Source: Hippopus hippopus
Lineage: Eukaryota; Mollusca; Bivalvia; Cardiida; Cardiidae
Assembly: GCA_946811185.2 (NCBI GenBank)
Contig: OX328099.1
Span: 39,171,299-39,235,298, forward strand
DNA length: 64,000 nucleotides
Reading direction: 5' to 3'
The position numbers and the translations under genes are program-made. Each line of letters starts with the position of its first letter. Positions within the stretch are counted from its first letter, which is position 1. The notes under the pieces were generated by a model that searched no databases, was not told where the DNA came from, and saw only the letters and a program-made list of their open reading frames with translations. Below are positions 1 through 10,828 of the stretch, piece by piece.

Positions 1-815
1 TCTTTTGAAAGGCAGAGAATTGACCAATGGCAAAAAGTTTAAACCCATGTTAGACTGTGCAAGCTGATCCGAGTTGAAACGTTTCACAAATGCATTCAAC
101 TCCCTTTTCACAGAACATGGCTCATATCTATTGGACATGTATTAGAAATTGATTTAACCTTTACGAGACAATTTCAAGTTTTAACAACCTTTAGGATGAA
201 GGTATTTGAAAACATAACCAGCATTTTCCAGTATGTTTGTGTTGTTGCATGTTGGAATGATAAAGTTTTTCCTTTTGGACATTGCCATCTGCCAACAAAC
301 TTTTAGCTCAGCTATTTTCAAAGAAAATGTCTAGGTCTTGTCATAGCCCTGTTGTTGTCTGCACTGCCTTTATGCAAAATATTTGACATTTTATAATATC
401 TCTGTCATTACTGGAAATAATTACTTCAAACTGATAGAATGTTAGGCTGTTAACTATCAAAAGGGAACCCATACAACAAGGGTAGGTAACCAGCAGAATA
501 TTTTTGACACAGTTTTGCCTCTTTTTTGCCTAAGAATTTTCACTCAATATCAATCTAAGCAACTGTAGCTGAGCTTTGGTACCCACATTTGGTGCTCTTG
601 TTCGATTTTTCTGCAGACTTCTTTGAAAATGTCTGCATAAGGAGAAACTGGAAGAGAGCAATTTCTTTTCTTGCCACAACATTTTTCATGCATGAATGAA
701 TCATAATTTTATTGGTGTTATTTATCCATGGTATTTCACAAAGGTATGATCAAAGCTGTCTGCTGCAAAATGGTTTCATAAGGTCATATGCTAATAAGTA
801 ACTTGGTACTTGTAG
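1..815. other. Probable intron 5' of the helicase exon
   Basis: AT-rich sequence with no long reading frame. It ends in a good 3' splice site (…acttgtag at 808-815), so it is most simply the intron before the helicase exon. I looked for the preceding helicase exon here, which should encode the residues just before the VPxEL motif, and did not find it. No repeat family defined elsewhere in the window was recognised. Confidence 0.5.
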
Positions 816-1040
816 GAAGTGCCTCAAGAACTGCAAGAAATGGCAGCAAGATTTCAAGTTCATAGGGAAAAGAGAGCGGCTGAAGGTGGATTTAGAGATG
901 GTGGTCGAGGAGGTGGTCGGGGGTTTGGAGGAGGAGGGTGGAGTTTTGGAGGTGGTGGGAGGAGTTTTGGTGGTCGAGGAGGTGGGCGCAGAAGAAGAGA
1001 CGAAGATGATGGTATAAGGCTGTGTTCAGGGATTCCTTGA
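816..1040 (+). CDS. C-terminal exon of a DEAD-box RNA helicase, DDX43-like
   Basis: Only the last part of the gene lies in the window. After a splice acceptor the frame reads EVPQELQEMAARFQVHREKR and then a Gly/Arg tail of GGRGGGRG and RSFGGRGGG repeats ending in RRRRDEDD. The first 20 residues fit the end of the second RecA domain of DDX43/DDX53 helicases, whose C-terminus has a (V/I)PEELxxMAExFxxxxxKR pattern. DDX43 proteins are KH-domain, ATP-dependent RNA helicases; the RGG tail would add RNA binding. The frame can run to a TGA at 1038-1040, with a polyadenylation signal about 300 bases on. A donor-like GATG|GTATAA at 1011/1012 would instead splice out the last nine codons. The DEAD-box core itself is not in the window, so the subfamily call rests on a short match. 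DDX3/PL10 is less likely, because its tail has PSWLE where this has PQELQ. Confidence 0.6.
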   Translation, partial: EVPQELQEMAARFQVHREKRAAEGGFRDGGRGGGRGFGGGGWSFGGGGRSFGGRGGGRRRRDEDDGIRLCSGIP

Positions 1041-1345
1041 TGAACTATTTGAGGCTTAATGACTTTGACTAGTGCAATACAGCTTTGGCATGAGTGTTTA
1101 TTCATTGCTTCACTGTCTAGAATGGAAGGTCTTGTCTATACAGTTTTATACAGGAGTTCTAGGAGTCAAGAATCCTCTATTATGCAGCAGTTTTACATTT
1201 TGATATATTGTTGGGATGTTCTGAGTAGTGTGGAAGTGTCCTAAGGCAAGACACTGCAAAGCCCTAGCCTAGGGCTACTGAAACCTTGAAGTATGTGAAC
1301 AAGTGAGCTGTTGTCATGAAATATCTGAAATAGTGTTGAAAGTAG

Positions 1346-1351
1346 AATAAA
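1346..1351 (+). promoter_or_regulatory. Candidate polyadenylation signal for the helicase gene
   Basis: AATAAA about 305 bases after the TGA that closes the helicase exon. It is the first canonical signal downstream on this strand and fits a terminal exon. Confidence 0.4.
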
Positions 1352-2469
1352 ACACATTGGAACAAATCAAAGAATGTGGTGTACATATATTTTGAAGAAA
1401 ATAATTCTATTTTTAAAGAGAGCCATTCAGACTTTATCAATCTTTCCAATGATTTATCACTGTCAGAATTAACTAATACAATAGCTGGCAAATCAAGAAA
1501 AGAGAAAGATAAAATATTAAAAACAGATTTTTTTTAAAGTTGTATTTCCTTCATGGGCTACATAGCCGCATTGGGTAATTTCATATTTTGCACCAGAGTT
1601 TGCAAGGACATGATCAATAACATGCTTCGATTATGAGCATTTGTATTCAAATGGGTTTGATGATGTCACATCTGATGTAATGAAAATAGACAGAGTTACC
1701 AATTGCAAAACAACTATCCTGTTATTTAACGGCAAAAAATTGCAATTTTCTATTGAAGGTAATGGTACAGTATATAAAGTTGCAAAAAAAATGTATCTGG
1801 TTGTATTTATTGATATTAAACAAGAAATTTTGATTTAAGGCATGAAAATTAAATAGGCCCCAATAAAGTTATGTAAGCTTTTTTTTATTACTGCTTATCA
1901 ACATTTAAATCTTGATGACTATTAGGCCTAAAAATTAGTCTGACTTGGTGATGTATACGAATTATTGTAAAGTTAGTGAGACTTAAGTATGTTATACAAT
2001 CTGGCCTCTATTGGTAGGCTGTTATTCCGAATTGAGTCCAAGGTATATGTCTTTGAAACAGTCGAAAAAATCATGGGAAAAGGAGAAAGGTTAGTTTGAA
2101 AGCATCTTTTTCATAGTAATTTCAAGAGTAAATTCAGTGCTCTAGGGTTGATTGGTTAACCCATCACCATACAAGTAACTTTTTGTAATGCCATAATGTT
2201 TTCTCTTCTACAATGTTTTCTGTACTATCATGGGTGAATATTTGCAGGTTGATTCCCAATTTCAGGATTTTTTAGGCCATCAAAAAGCCACTTTTTCTTC
2301 ATTTTTCTAATTAAAATTCCTAACTTTATAGGATTTCAGGATTTTGAAAAAATCTTACTTTCACATCTGTATTAATAGGACTAAAAAAAAAGGGGTTTTT
2401 TTTTGTAAGCATTTCTCCAATGTGTTTCAGTATGGTTGGTTTAAGCTAGTTCAGCATTGAATTAGTGTA
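1352..2469. other. Intergenic, no gene recognised
   Basis: AT-rich sequence with only short chance reading frames. It holds no clear copy of the window's repeat families; a degenerate trace near 2060-2090 ('gaaaaaatcatgggaaaag') resembles half a family A palindrome. Confidence 0.5.
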
Positions 2470-3893
2470 TAGCTCACCTGAGCATGAAGTGTTTCAGGGG
2501 ATCTGTTATGGTGGTTGAAATGTTGGTCATCTGTCACATGACGTCAACTGTGAATTTACTTTAACTAAGGGACCAATTTCAAAAGACTTATCTTCAAGCG
2601 ATAGTTCTCATTAAAAAAAAAAATGGTCAAGTGCCCAAGATGGCCACTGTTAGAAAAAACCTTAAAAAATGTTCTTTTCAAGAATCAGGGTCAAATGGCA
2701 ATAAAACTTGGCATGGATAATCCACGTCAAAAATACTACTAATTCGGGGGTGGGGGGGGGGGGGGAATTGTTGTAGGTCGACCTTTGACATATTTTTGAG
2801 TAGGTCAACCTTTAGGCAGCTGTATCTTCATTTGATAAAGAAAACTTCAAAGATCTTTTTGTCAGAAACAAAAAACCTTGGGTCATGATATTTTTTATGT
2901 AGTATTATCTAGGGATCTTTTCTTGGTGTTCTGTAACTTGGTATTCCTGGGCTCAAAAATAGCCCTACCCTAGGGGTCACATTTTTACATAGAATACTAT
3001 ATGGAGAATTTCAAAAATCTTCCAGTCTAAGACTACAATGCAGCTAGAATGGAGATATTTCACATCTGGCAACATCTTTTTGTCCGTTAACAGTAAACTC
3101 ATTGTAGTAGCATCATCTCGTGGTCTAAAACAGTTTTTACTTTTTGAATTATGTCCCAGGGGACAGAGATAGCCCCCCCGTAAGGGTCACATGTTTTACT
3201 TAAAGTTTTTCAGAAAGCTTGGGTTCAATTAGGAACATGTATATTTTATTAAGAAAGTTTGCATGATGAAAGATTGTGATATCCAGATTATACTTTTTTT
3301 GTATTGAAGTGAAAGTCACCTACCAAAATAATGAAAATAAAAAGGAATTTGTAACAGCTTAAACTATCTTTAAGTTAATAAAACCTCACATGGTATATCA
3401 TGATATCCAGATTAAGTGTATACCTTCATGTTACAACTAAGGTTGGGTCATTGTTTGTTAAAATACTATAGAAAAATTGGAATCTGCAGCAACTTCAACA
3501 ATATTTGTGGTAAGGTTATGAAATTTTACGTTTTAGTAGATCTTGATATGTAGACTATGCTGCTACCTTAAGCTTTAGCTAAAAGGAAAAGTCAGGGTTA
3601 GTGGTACTATTAATAAAAAAAAAAAGGGGGGGGGGTGGAGATTATCCATAAATGTGTAAAACCTTTGAGCTAGGTTTCTGAAACTTTGCATGGCAATAGA
3701 TCTTAATGGACAGTATTTATGCTGTACAGTTCGTACCATCAATGTACAGCTTTGGTAAAAGTCAGTTATTGTCACTAAATATAGTGTAAATTGAATCGAA
3801 ACTCTAATCAGTAAAGGGACTTGTCTTTTGCCATGCAATAGTGTAGGTCTTGCTAACTCGGGTAAGCTTACAGGACCATGATGGTCCTCTTTG
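2470..3893 (-). mobile_element. Old helentron/pearl-like element, reverse orientation
   Basis: The left edge is the reverse of the 3' terminus seen in other copies (tagctcacctgagcatgaag). The right edge is the reverse of the 5' end: a palindromic aggaccatgatggtcct at 3872-3888 followed by ctctttgtt. The interior is diverged, with G-runs at 2744-2765 and 3626-3634 and phrases such as 'aggggtcacat' repeated at ~2974 and ~3182. No protein is encoded. Compared with the 47-52 kb copies this one is strongly eroded, so it is an old insertion. Confidence 0.55.
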
Positions 3894-4136
3894 TTTTTTG
3901 TTAACAGTGTGTTGATAAAGTTGACTTTGGTTTAATTTTCATTTTGATAGATACCTTGCAATGTGAGAGGATAGGTTGTACAAAGCTTTTATTTTTTCAT
4001 TACATTTGAAAACTTTGTAAGTTTGATTCAATAAACAATTAAATGTGTTCAGTAATTGCCATGTGACAGACTTCTTTTATTTTTTATTTTACAAGACAAT
4101 GACAAACACCCTGAATCCATTTCACTCACATTTATT

Positions 4137-4365
4137 AACCCTTAAGTCTTTACCACACAACAAAATTTTAGACTTGTTCAAATTGAAAGCATTTGCAGAT
4201 AACAAATATGGGTCAAATAATGGTTTTCATCTATGATAGGGTAGAAAATATGTTGGGGAGAGGAGAAAATGCTGGTAACCAGCATTTTCTCCTTTTCCCA
4301 CCATGTTTTTAGAAGCTTTTTTTCCTAGAGTCATTTAAACTTGGGATTTTGTGGTAAAGGGATAA
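4137..4365 (+). mobile_element. Family A TTAA-MITE, full length
   Basis: First full copy of the dominant repeat. Family layout: TTAA, a terminal repeat like CTCTTTACCAAACGAC, a left arm with 'attgaaagcatttgcaga', a central palindrome, a right arm with 'cctcagggtcgttaaaac', and an end like GTGTGGTAAAGGGTTAA. Here the palindrome at 4256-4306 is gagaggagaaaatgctggt|aaccagc… and the end is 'gtggtaaagggataa'. Confidence 0.8.
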
Positions 4366-4638
4366 ATGGGGCTATTCAGATGTTTATAATCTTACCAAAC
4401 TTTATGAATGATTATTGAATTAAGTAAGGCAACAGCTAGCAAGCCATTTGGCAAAGAAGGCATTTGAAAACAAGGTGTGAACACAAGAAAATGTTGGTTA
4501 CCATTGTCACCCTTTCCCTCAATGTTCCACTATTTCATAGACGAATTCCATCATTCTACCCAGATTTAAGTTCTGGCAACTCTAAAATTTTGTTGTCTGG
4601 TTAAGTTATATGACAAGTATACTGTATGTGTACTTTTT

Positions 4639-5255
4639 TAGCTCATCTGAGCACAAAGCGCTCAGGATGAGCTTTAGTTATCATGCTGTGTCGGTCGTCC
4701 ATTGTGCAGTCGTCAACATATATCTTGTGTGCACTCTAAAGGCAACATTTTCAGTCAGACCCTCATGAAACTTAGTCAGAATGTTTGTCTTGATAAAATC
4801 TCACACGTTTGAAATTGGGTCAGGTCGGGTTGAAAAGTAGGTCACAAGGCCAAATCTTAGAAAAACCTTGTGTACATACTAGAGTCCACATTGTCAGCCC
4901 GATACTCATGAAACTAGGTCAGAATGTTTGTTTTGATGAATCTTGGACAAGTTTGAAATTTGATAATGTCGGGTCAAAAAGTAGGTCACAAAGCCACTTC
5001 TAAAAAAAGCCTTGTGAGCAATCTAGAGGCCACAGTCAGCCTGATACTCTTGAAACTTGGTCAAAATGTTTGTCTTGCTGATATCTCAGAAAATTTTCAA
5101 GATTGGATCATGTCGGCTCAAAAAGTAGGTCACTGGGCCAAATTTTAGAAAAACCTTGTGTGCATTCTAGAGGCCACATTTTCAGCTTGATACTCATGAA
5201 ACTAGGTCAGAATATTTGTCTTGTTATCTCGGATAAGTTAAAAATTGGGACATGT
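4639..5255 (-). mobile_element. Helentron/pearl-like element, truncated, reverse orientation
   Basis: The left edge is the reversed 3' end, with the hairpin gagcacaaagcgctc at 4649-4663. The body has about 3.5 tandem units; 'cagaatgttt' or its variants start at 4778, 4920, 5062 and 5208, a period of 142-146 bases. Reverse-complemented, the unit matches the 145-base unit at 47.4-48.5 kb. The 5' end is missing, cut by a SINE fragment. Confidence 0.7.
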
Positions 5256-5257
5256 CT

Positions 5258-5422
5258 GAGGATTGATAATAGTCATTGCATCAGGATTCATTCCTCTCTC
5301 ACAGCTAAACATTGTTTTGACAATGTTTACAAGGAAGCAGCCAGTGACTAGGGAGTGAATATTGTTGATGTATTATTAATAGAAACTCGAGGAAGGCATG
5401 GACATGTGCACTGGCCACCTGG
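5258..5422 (+). mobile_element. tRNA-SINE body fragment
   Basis: Matches the body of the SINE at 26.5 kb and others ('gaggattgataatagtcat', 'acaaggaagcagccagtgac', 'catggacatgtgcactggcc'). The tRNA head and the 3' tail are missing. Confidence 0.6.
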
Positions 5423-5433
5423 ATAAAACTGAA

Positions 5434-5662
5434 TTAACATTTTACCAAACGACAAAATTTTAGACTTGTCCAAATTGAAAGCATTTGCAGACGACAAAAT
5501 AAACGTGACTCAAATATTAAGACTTGACTTTAGAAGAGTAGAAAACATTGTGGGAAAAGGAGAAAATGCTGGTTACCAGCAATTTCTCCTTTTCCGACAA
5601 TGTTTTCAGAAGGCTTCTTCCTCTGGGTCGTAAAAACCAGGGATTGTTTGGTAAAGGGTTAA
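5434..5662 (+). mobile_element. Family A TTAA-MITE, full length, both TTAA sites
   Basis: 229 bases from TTAA to TTAA. It begins CATTTTACCAAACGAC and ends GTTTGGTAAAGGG. The central palindrome at 5546-5604 is nearly perfect, with center ctggttaccag. One of the best preserved copies. Confidence 0.85.
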
Positions 5663-5907
5663 CATTAAATTTGGCTTTATACACCATCAGAACGATCATA
5701 AGACATAGCAATCATAGCAAGATTGATAAAGGAAAACAGAAATTCTAGAATCAACTCTTTATTCAGTGTACAAAAATATACATTTTGTCATGCTCTATAA
5801 CTACATAATGAAAAAAAATATAAATAGAAAACAAGCACTGTGGTGCATTCAGATATTCTACAAAAAGTAATCACTCAACAAAGGCACTATATCAAAGAAA
5901 AGGCATT

Positions 5908-6133
5908 CTTGACTCTTTGCCAAACAACAAAATTTAAGACATGTCAAATTGAAAGCATTTGGAAATGACAAATCTAATGTGGCTCAAATTATAGAACTTA
6001 TCTTTGAAAGGGTAGAAAAATTGTTGATAGAGAAAATGCTGATTTCCAGCATTCTCTCCTTTTTCAACAATGTTTTGAAAAGCTACCTTCCTCAGGGTCA
6101 TTCAAACACTGGATTGTTTGGTATCTGGATAAC
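5908..6133 (+). mobile_element. Family A MITE
   Basis: Left end 'gactctttgccaaacaac', diverged palindrome at about 6017-6073 ('agaaaatgctgatttccagc'), right end 'gtttggtatctggataac'. More diverged than the copy at 5.4 kb. Confidence 0.7.
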
Positions 6134-6219
6134 TTTGAATTGTGAAGAAGAGGAAAGTTCAGTGAATGCTATGAAAATGAGGGAAAGACACACAACTGCT
6201 TGAAGCAAGCAATAGCTCT

Positions 6220-6371
6220 TTAACCTTTTACCACACAATCGTTGGACCCTGAAAAAGAAGGCTTCTGAAAACATTGAGAGAAAAGGAAAAAATACTAGTA
6301 ACCAGCATTTTCTCTTTTTCCAACAATCTTTTCTACCCTTCTAGAGTCCAGTTTCAGCAAATGAACCACAT
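6220..6371 (-). mobile_element. Family A MITE, reverse, 3' part missing
   Basis: Begins TTAACCTTTTACCACACAATC, with the palindrome at 6271-6332. It runs straight into the TTAA of the next copy before its own far end is reached. Confidence 0.65.
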
Positions 6372-6580
6372 TTAACTCCTTATCAAACAACAAAACTTAA
6401 AACTTGTCCAACTTGAAAGCATTTGCAAGTGACAAATTAACTGTTACATAAAGAATGCTTTCTGTTTTTAGAATAGTAGAAATTATTTTGGGGAAAGGAA
6501 AAAAGGCTGGATACCAGCATTTTCTCCTTTTCCCAGAGTTTTCAAAAGCCTTCTAATTTTGTCGTTTTGTAAAGAGTAAT
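6372..6580 (+). mobile_element. Family A MITE abutting the previous copy
   Basis: Begins TTAACTCCTTATCAAACAAC, with the palindrome near 6492-6540, and ends 'cgttttgtaaagagtaat'. It is joined to the reverse copy on its left. Confidence 0.65.
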
Positions 6581-6667
6581 CCTTGTTTTTCACACAATGC
6601 TTTCACAAGCATGGTGTAAAAACTTTTTTTTTCTGGTAGTTTATTGCTTTGCATTAACAATTTCTGG

Positions 6668-6760
6668 TAAACAACATTTTCTCAAATTCTCACAATGTTT
6701 TCAAAAGCCCTATTTCTAAAGGTCAATAAAACTTGGGATTGTGTGGTAGGGATGACCCGT
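6668..6760 (+). mobile_element. Family A MITE, right half
   Basis: Right palindrome arm ('ttctcacaatgttttcaaaa') and right terminus ('ggattgtgtggtagggatg'). The left half is not recognisable. Confidence 0.5.
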
Positions 6761-6830
6761 AAATAAGCTACATGTCATCTAATATCTCAAGACTGGAGTA
6801 TACATGCAGGTAACTTTCAATTTACAATAT

Positions 6831-6985
6831 TAAACCCTTAAAGCACCTTCCACAAGTACTATTGCCTTTGCAGCCAGTGTAGATCAGTATCAGACTGCAC
6901 AAAACATGCCATCTGATCTTTGATCTACATTGTCTGCTTTTCTGAGACATTCTGGAAAAGAGTGACCTCAAAGATGCAAATGGTT
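6831..6985. mobile_element. Family C repeat (TTAA, 'gtgtagatca' core)
   Basis: Holds 'gcctttgcagccagtgtaga' and 'gatctttgatctacattgtc', partly inverted around the middle. The same block recurs at 15.9, 16.1, 30.3 and 59.0 kb. The clearest end, at 59.0 kb, is TTAACCCTTTGGCTGCTAAG, so this may be a second CCCTTT/TTAA MITE. Confidence 0.4.
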
Positions 6986-7071
6986 GCCAGCATATTCTCT
7001 TTTCCCACAATGTTTTCAATGATCTACATTTTCAGGGTAGTTAAATAGTGTTATTGTTTGGTGACGGGTTA
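6986..7071 (+). mobile_element. Family A MITE, right half
   Basis: Right arm 'gccagcatattctcttttcc', then 'ttgtttggtgacgggttat'. Directly follows the family C block. Confidence 0.5.
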
Positions 7072-7096
7072 TATATAAAAGTATTTTATTTGACTT

Positions 7097-7229
7097 CGAC
7101 ACGATAGAAAACATTGTGGAAAAGAGAGAAAATGCTGGCTACCAGCATTTTCTCCTCTTTCCATAATGTTTTCAAAAGGCTTCTTCCTCTGGGTCATTAA
7201 AAGTCTGGATTGTGTGGTAACAAGTTAAG
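7097..7229 (+). mobile_element. Family A MITE, palindrome plus right end
   Basis: The palindrome at 7107-7171 (aaaatgctggctaccagc) carries different changes in its two arms. Right end 'attgtgtggtaacaagttaa'. The left terminus is lost. Confidence 0.65.
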
Positions 7230-7337
7230 GTAAATTGTAAATTAACTCTTTCCCAAATGTATTTTTTTATACAAAATACAAATCAAAAATATTTGCAGGC
7301 AAGCAATCGAATTTTGCTGAAAAGATGGGATTTGTCT

Positions 7338-7485
7338 TCAACCCTTTACCACACAATCCTCAGTTTTATTGACCTAGAGGGGGATGGCTTTTGAACCATC
7401 TACCAGCATTTACTCTTTTTCCCACAATGTTTTCCAAAAACTTTCTCCTCAGGGTCCTAAAACTCTGGATCGTTTCATAAAGTCC
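7338..7485. mobile_element. Family A MITE, rearranged
   Basis: A reverse-type left end (accctttaccacacaatcct) is joined directly to a forward-type right arm (ctttttcccacaatgttttc) and 'ggatcgtttcataaag', so the middle has been deleted or two ends fused. Confidence 0.5.
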
Positions 7486-7879
7486 TTCCGTGTTTTTTTA
7501 TTCCAGAGCTTCCAAGTAAATAAAGATTGCAATAAATGTACATGTACTGGTAACAGACTGCAGGCCCCCTTTGTGATTTCATTCAGTACAAGTTGGTCCA
7601 GTTGACAACACTATCAGAAGTAAAATGATCTATAAAATTTGCACAGGTACAATGGCTCACAAGCAATCATTCTAGACAAGCCAATCCATTCTCTGAAAAT
7701 ATACCATACATCTGATAGCACCCGGTAAGGCATAAAGAAAAAAAGATATGTTTGCTATATCAAGTGAACAACTGACAGATGAAAGTCCACACAACAATAA
7801 AATTTTTACCAGATGACAAACTTTGGACTACGGTTCTTCCATATTGAGAGCAATTACAGACGAGATATGAATGTGGCTT

Positions 7880-8102
7880 TACCCTTTAACCAACGATTCT
7901 GACTTTTAACGACCCTGAAAGTGAAGGCTTTTGAAAACATTATGGGAAGAGGAAAAAATGCTAGTAACCAGCACTTTCTCCTTTTCCCACATTGTTTTCA
8001 ACCCTTTCAAAGACAGAAATAATCATTTTAGCAAAATTTGATTTGTCTGCAAATGCTTTTTATCTGGTTAGGTCAAAAATTTTGTCGTTTGATAAAGAAT
8101 CA
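7880..8102 (-). mobile_element. Family A MITE, reverse
   Basis: Begins 'accctttaaccaacgattct', palindrome 7937-7999, right portion with 'ttgtctgcaaatgctttt', ending 'ttgtcgtttgataaagaatc'. Confidence 0.75.
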
Positions 8103-8323
8103 AATGATAGACAGGCTGAGAAAGAGTAGAAAACATTGTGGGAAAAAAGGAGTCAATGATGGTTACTAACATTTTCTCGTTTTCCCACAATGTTCTCAAA
8201 AATTTTGTTGTTTGATAAAGAGTCAAATGATAGACAGACTGAGAAAGAGAAGAAAACATTGTGGGAAAAAAGGAGACAATGACGGTTACTAACATTTTCT
8301 CGTTTTCACACGATGTTCTCAAA
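8078..8323. repeat. Tandem duplication of a 123-base MITE segment
   Basis: Two head-to-tail units, 8078-8200 and 8201-8323, each starting 'aattttgt(c/t)gtttgata' and carrying its own palindrome. They differ at only a few positions. The segment carries parts of family A, and the sequence continues to a family A right end at about 8372. Confidence 0.75.
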
Positions 8324-8470
8324 AGCTTTCTTCAACAGGGAGGCTCTAATATATTGTTTGGTAATGAGTTAAATTCTAATATCAAATCTATACACTACAA
8401 CTGAACCCTGTGTGAGAATGGATTGCACTCTATTTCTTTTATTTACACACACATGCCCGCATGAATGTGT

Positions 8471-8690
8471 GAGTGACGCTCTGGCAAAAAGGGGCTTTAA
8501 TGCATCTGCGTGATTCATCTTACCAAGCAAATCATCTAATGATTATGGAGCCATAAAATTAATATTGTGTAACAACAGGCTGAACCCTGAACAGTTCTTG
8601 GGCAAGGAGAAAATTTACGAATAGCAAGAAGTTTTCAGCCAGGTCAGCCTGTGTGAACTGTGCAAACTGACCTGGGTCAATACATTTACA
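8471..8690. mobile_element. Family B fold-back MITE, degenerate
   Basis: Contains the family B edge 'ctggcaaaaaggggctttaa' + 'tgcatctgcg' and the internal phrases 'ttaccaagcaaatcatctaa' and 'gccaggtcagcctgtgtgaa'. The best copy of this family is at 52.0 kb. Confidence 0.45.
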
Positions 8691-8960
8691 GGTTTTAGCA
8701 GCCCTCAGGAAGGAGGCTTTAGAAAACAATGTAGGTAAAGGAGACAAGGCTCTAACAATGTTTTATAATTTCAGATACAAACTGGTATTCCATCATTGCG
8801 TCGCCCATATGGGCAACCGGTGGCGACGATAAATAAACCCAAATTCAATTTGGGCCACAATGAATTTGTCGCCTGCAAATGCTATCAATTGGGAAAAGTG
8901 AAAGTGTTTGTCGTCAGGTGAAGAATTTAAAAAAGGAAATTGTTTGGATAGAAATACAAT

Positions 8961-9213
8961 TAAGTCATGCTCTGTGAAAAGGGAATGCATCTATAAAAAG
9001 TATCAACACATGTCGGGCTGTGCAGTCCACACATACCTGGGCCAAAACTTTTTGCTATAGATCAATTTCATGCATATTAAAGGACCAATCTACCTCATGA
9101 CTGTTGATTGTTAGACAAAATGGATTTTATGGATCTATAATTAGCTTGCTTGGTATAAAACACCATGGAGTCGCATTAAGCCCCCTTTTGCCAGAGGATG
9201 GCTCAATTATTTG
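8961..9213. mobile_element. Family B fold-back MITE
   Basis: Left edge 'taagtcatgctctgtgaaaa' + 'gggaatgcat'. The right edge is its inverse, 'gcattaagcccccttttgcc' + 'agaggatggctcaa'. Inside are 'acctgggccaaaactttttg' and 'ggatctataattagcttgct', also seen at 52.0 kb. About 250 bases, no coding sequence. Confidence 0.6.
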
Positions 9214-9549
9214 CAAGTCTCATATGGACATAATTTCCCAAATACCTGGTTGCATACATGTATAAATCAAACACTAAAATAAAACAGCACACACATGTAT
9301 TCCATAAATAATACAAAGAAATTTTATATTGAACAATATTATTGAAATCTGGTTATAAATACACAATCATTTAGCTTCTATCATTCTCTGTAAAATCCTG
9401 TATCAAGTTTTCATACACTTCAAATTTCACTTTAGGAATCAAGTACACCAATTTTAAAAGAACTGTGAAATGATGATTTTAAAATAAAGAATAAAAAGGA
9501 CACACATTAGACTGCTTTCCTATTAAAGGGTTTTTATACTCTGCTCTAC

Positions 9550-9746
9550 TTAACTCTTTACCAACCAAAAAAATTTATGCTTGTCCAAATTGTGACTCAA
9601 AAATTGAAATTTGGTTTTCAAAGGGTAGAAAACTTGGACAAAAGAAGAAAAAGCTTCTGACCAGCATTTTCATCTTTTCCCAGAATGTTTTCAAAGGCCT
9701 TCTTCCTCAGGGTCGCTAAGAAAAGGGATTGTGTGGTAAAGGGTTA
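9550..9746 (+). mobile_element. Family A MITE
   Basis: Begins TTAACTCTTTACCAACC and ends 'ttgtgtggtaaagggtta'. The palindrome is degraded (aagcttctgaccagc). Confidence 0.75.
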
Positions 9747-10507
9747 CAGCTGTCAAGAAAAAAACTACCAAATTTCTGCTTTGAAATATGTATCTGATAC
9801 TGAAGAAACAAGCATGAAAACACTGACAAATGGAAACAAAAGCACCACATGCAGGTGTCGATGTTGTACTGCATGTGTGTTTTCAGTGAAAATACAAAGC
9901 AAAAAAGGGGACATAACTGTTAAAATGTTCTGCCAGCTACCTGCCCTTCTGGTATAGGTTCCCTTGTATTAGTTATCAACCTTCAGTAATGACAGACAAA
10001 TGAGAAACTGTCGAAGTATTGGTGCTACGACACAGACACCGATAAAGCTTTATCAATAATTCTCCCTGAAAAGAAAGCCAAGCTGAACTTATTTCATAAT
10101 AAAAATGTTTTCGAAGGCCATCTGGAGAACTGATGTTGACAGGCACTTGCGTAGGGATGAAACATGGATTATTCAAGACTGAGACATGATTCTCCTTGAA
10201 TAATAATTTATGTCTTTGTTCCTTATATACAGTATGTTGCCATAATTCAACTATAAGAGGGCAAGGAAATCAGTGTGAAAATCAAGTACAAGAACAATTG
10301 AAAAGATCAAAAACGACATTTTGGTAGGACAAATAAAGCTTAAAAGTGTGTCTAAAAAAGGGCATTCTGTATTCATCTTCAGAAACATATGAACGAAAAT
10401 TTTTACAGAAAACAATGCAGCAATAGTTCTGATTGCTTTTATGAGCCATTTGTACTGCTGCTACACTGTTTTCTCAAGACATTTCCATTCAAACAAATTC
10501 CTCTGTA
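9747..10507. other. No gene recognised; fragments of a dispersed repeat
   Basis: At 9836-9960 a segment ('acataactgttaaaatgttc', 'ccagctacctgcccttctgg') matches 41.5-41.8 kb, so it is a fragment of another dispersed repeat. The rest is unassigned AT-rich sequence. Confidence 0.4.
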
Positions 10508-10731
10508 CCCATTACCACACAATCAAGAGTTTTAACAACCCTGTGGAAAAAGACTTTTTGAAAGTATTGTGGAAAAAGGAGAAAGTGCTGGTAGCAAGCA
10601 TGTTCTCCTTTTCCCACAATATTTTTTCTACGCTTTCAGAGAAGAATCCAAGCATTTGTAAAACATTTGTCTTCTGCAAATACTTTCAAGTTAAACAAAA
10701 GTAAAATTATGTGGTTTGATGAAAGGCTTAA
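10508..10731 (-). mobile_element. Family A MITE, reverse, sharing TTAA with its neighbour
   Basis: Begins 'cccattaccacacaatcaag', palindrome 10564-10622. It ends 'tgtggtttgatgaaaggc' + TTAA at 10728-10731, the same TTAA that opens the next copy. Confidence 0.7.
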
Positions 10732-10828
10732 CTCTTTACCATACGACAGAATTTTAGAATTGTCTAACTTGAAAGCAATAACTGCTAATGACAACATAAA
10801 TGTGACTCAAATGATCGGATTAGTCAAC

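Noticed and set aside
860..1105. Proline-rich minus-strand frame
   Set aside because: It is the antisense of the Gly/Arg-rich helicase exon; Gly codons read backwards give Pro.
5548..5748. Many short frames reading MWEKEKMLVTSIFSFSHNVF
   Set aside because: This peptide is the chance translation of the family A palindrome and recurs wherever the MITE does, on both strands. It is not a protein family.
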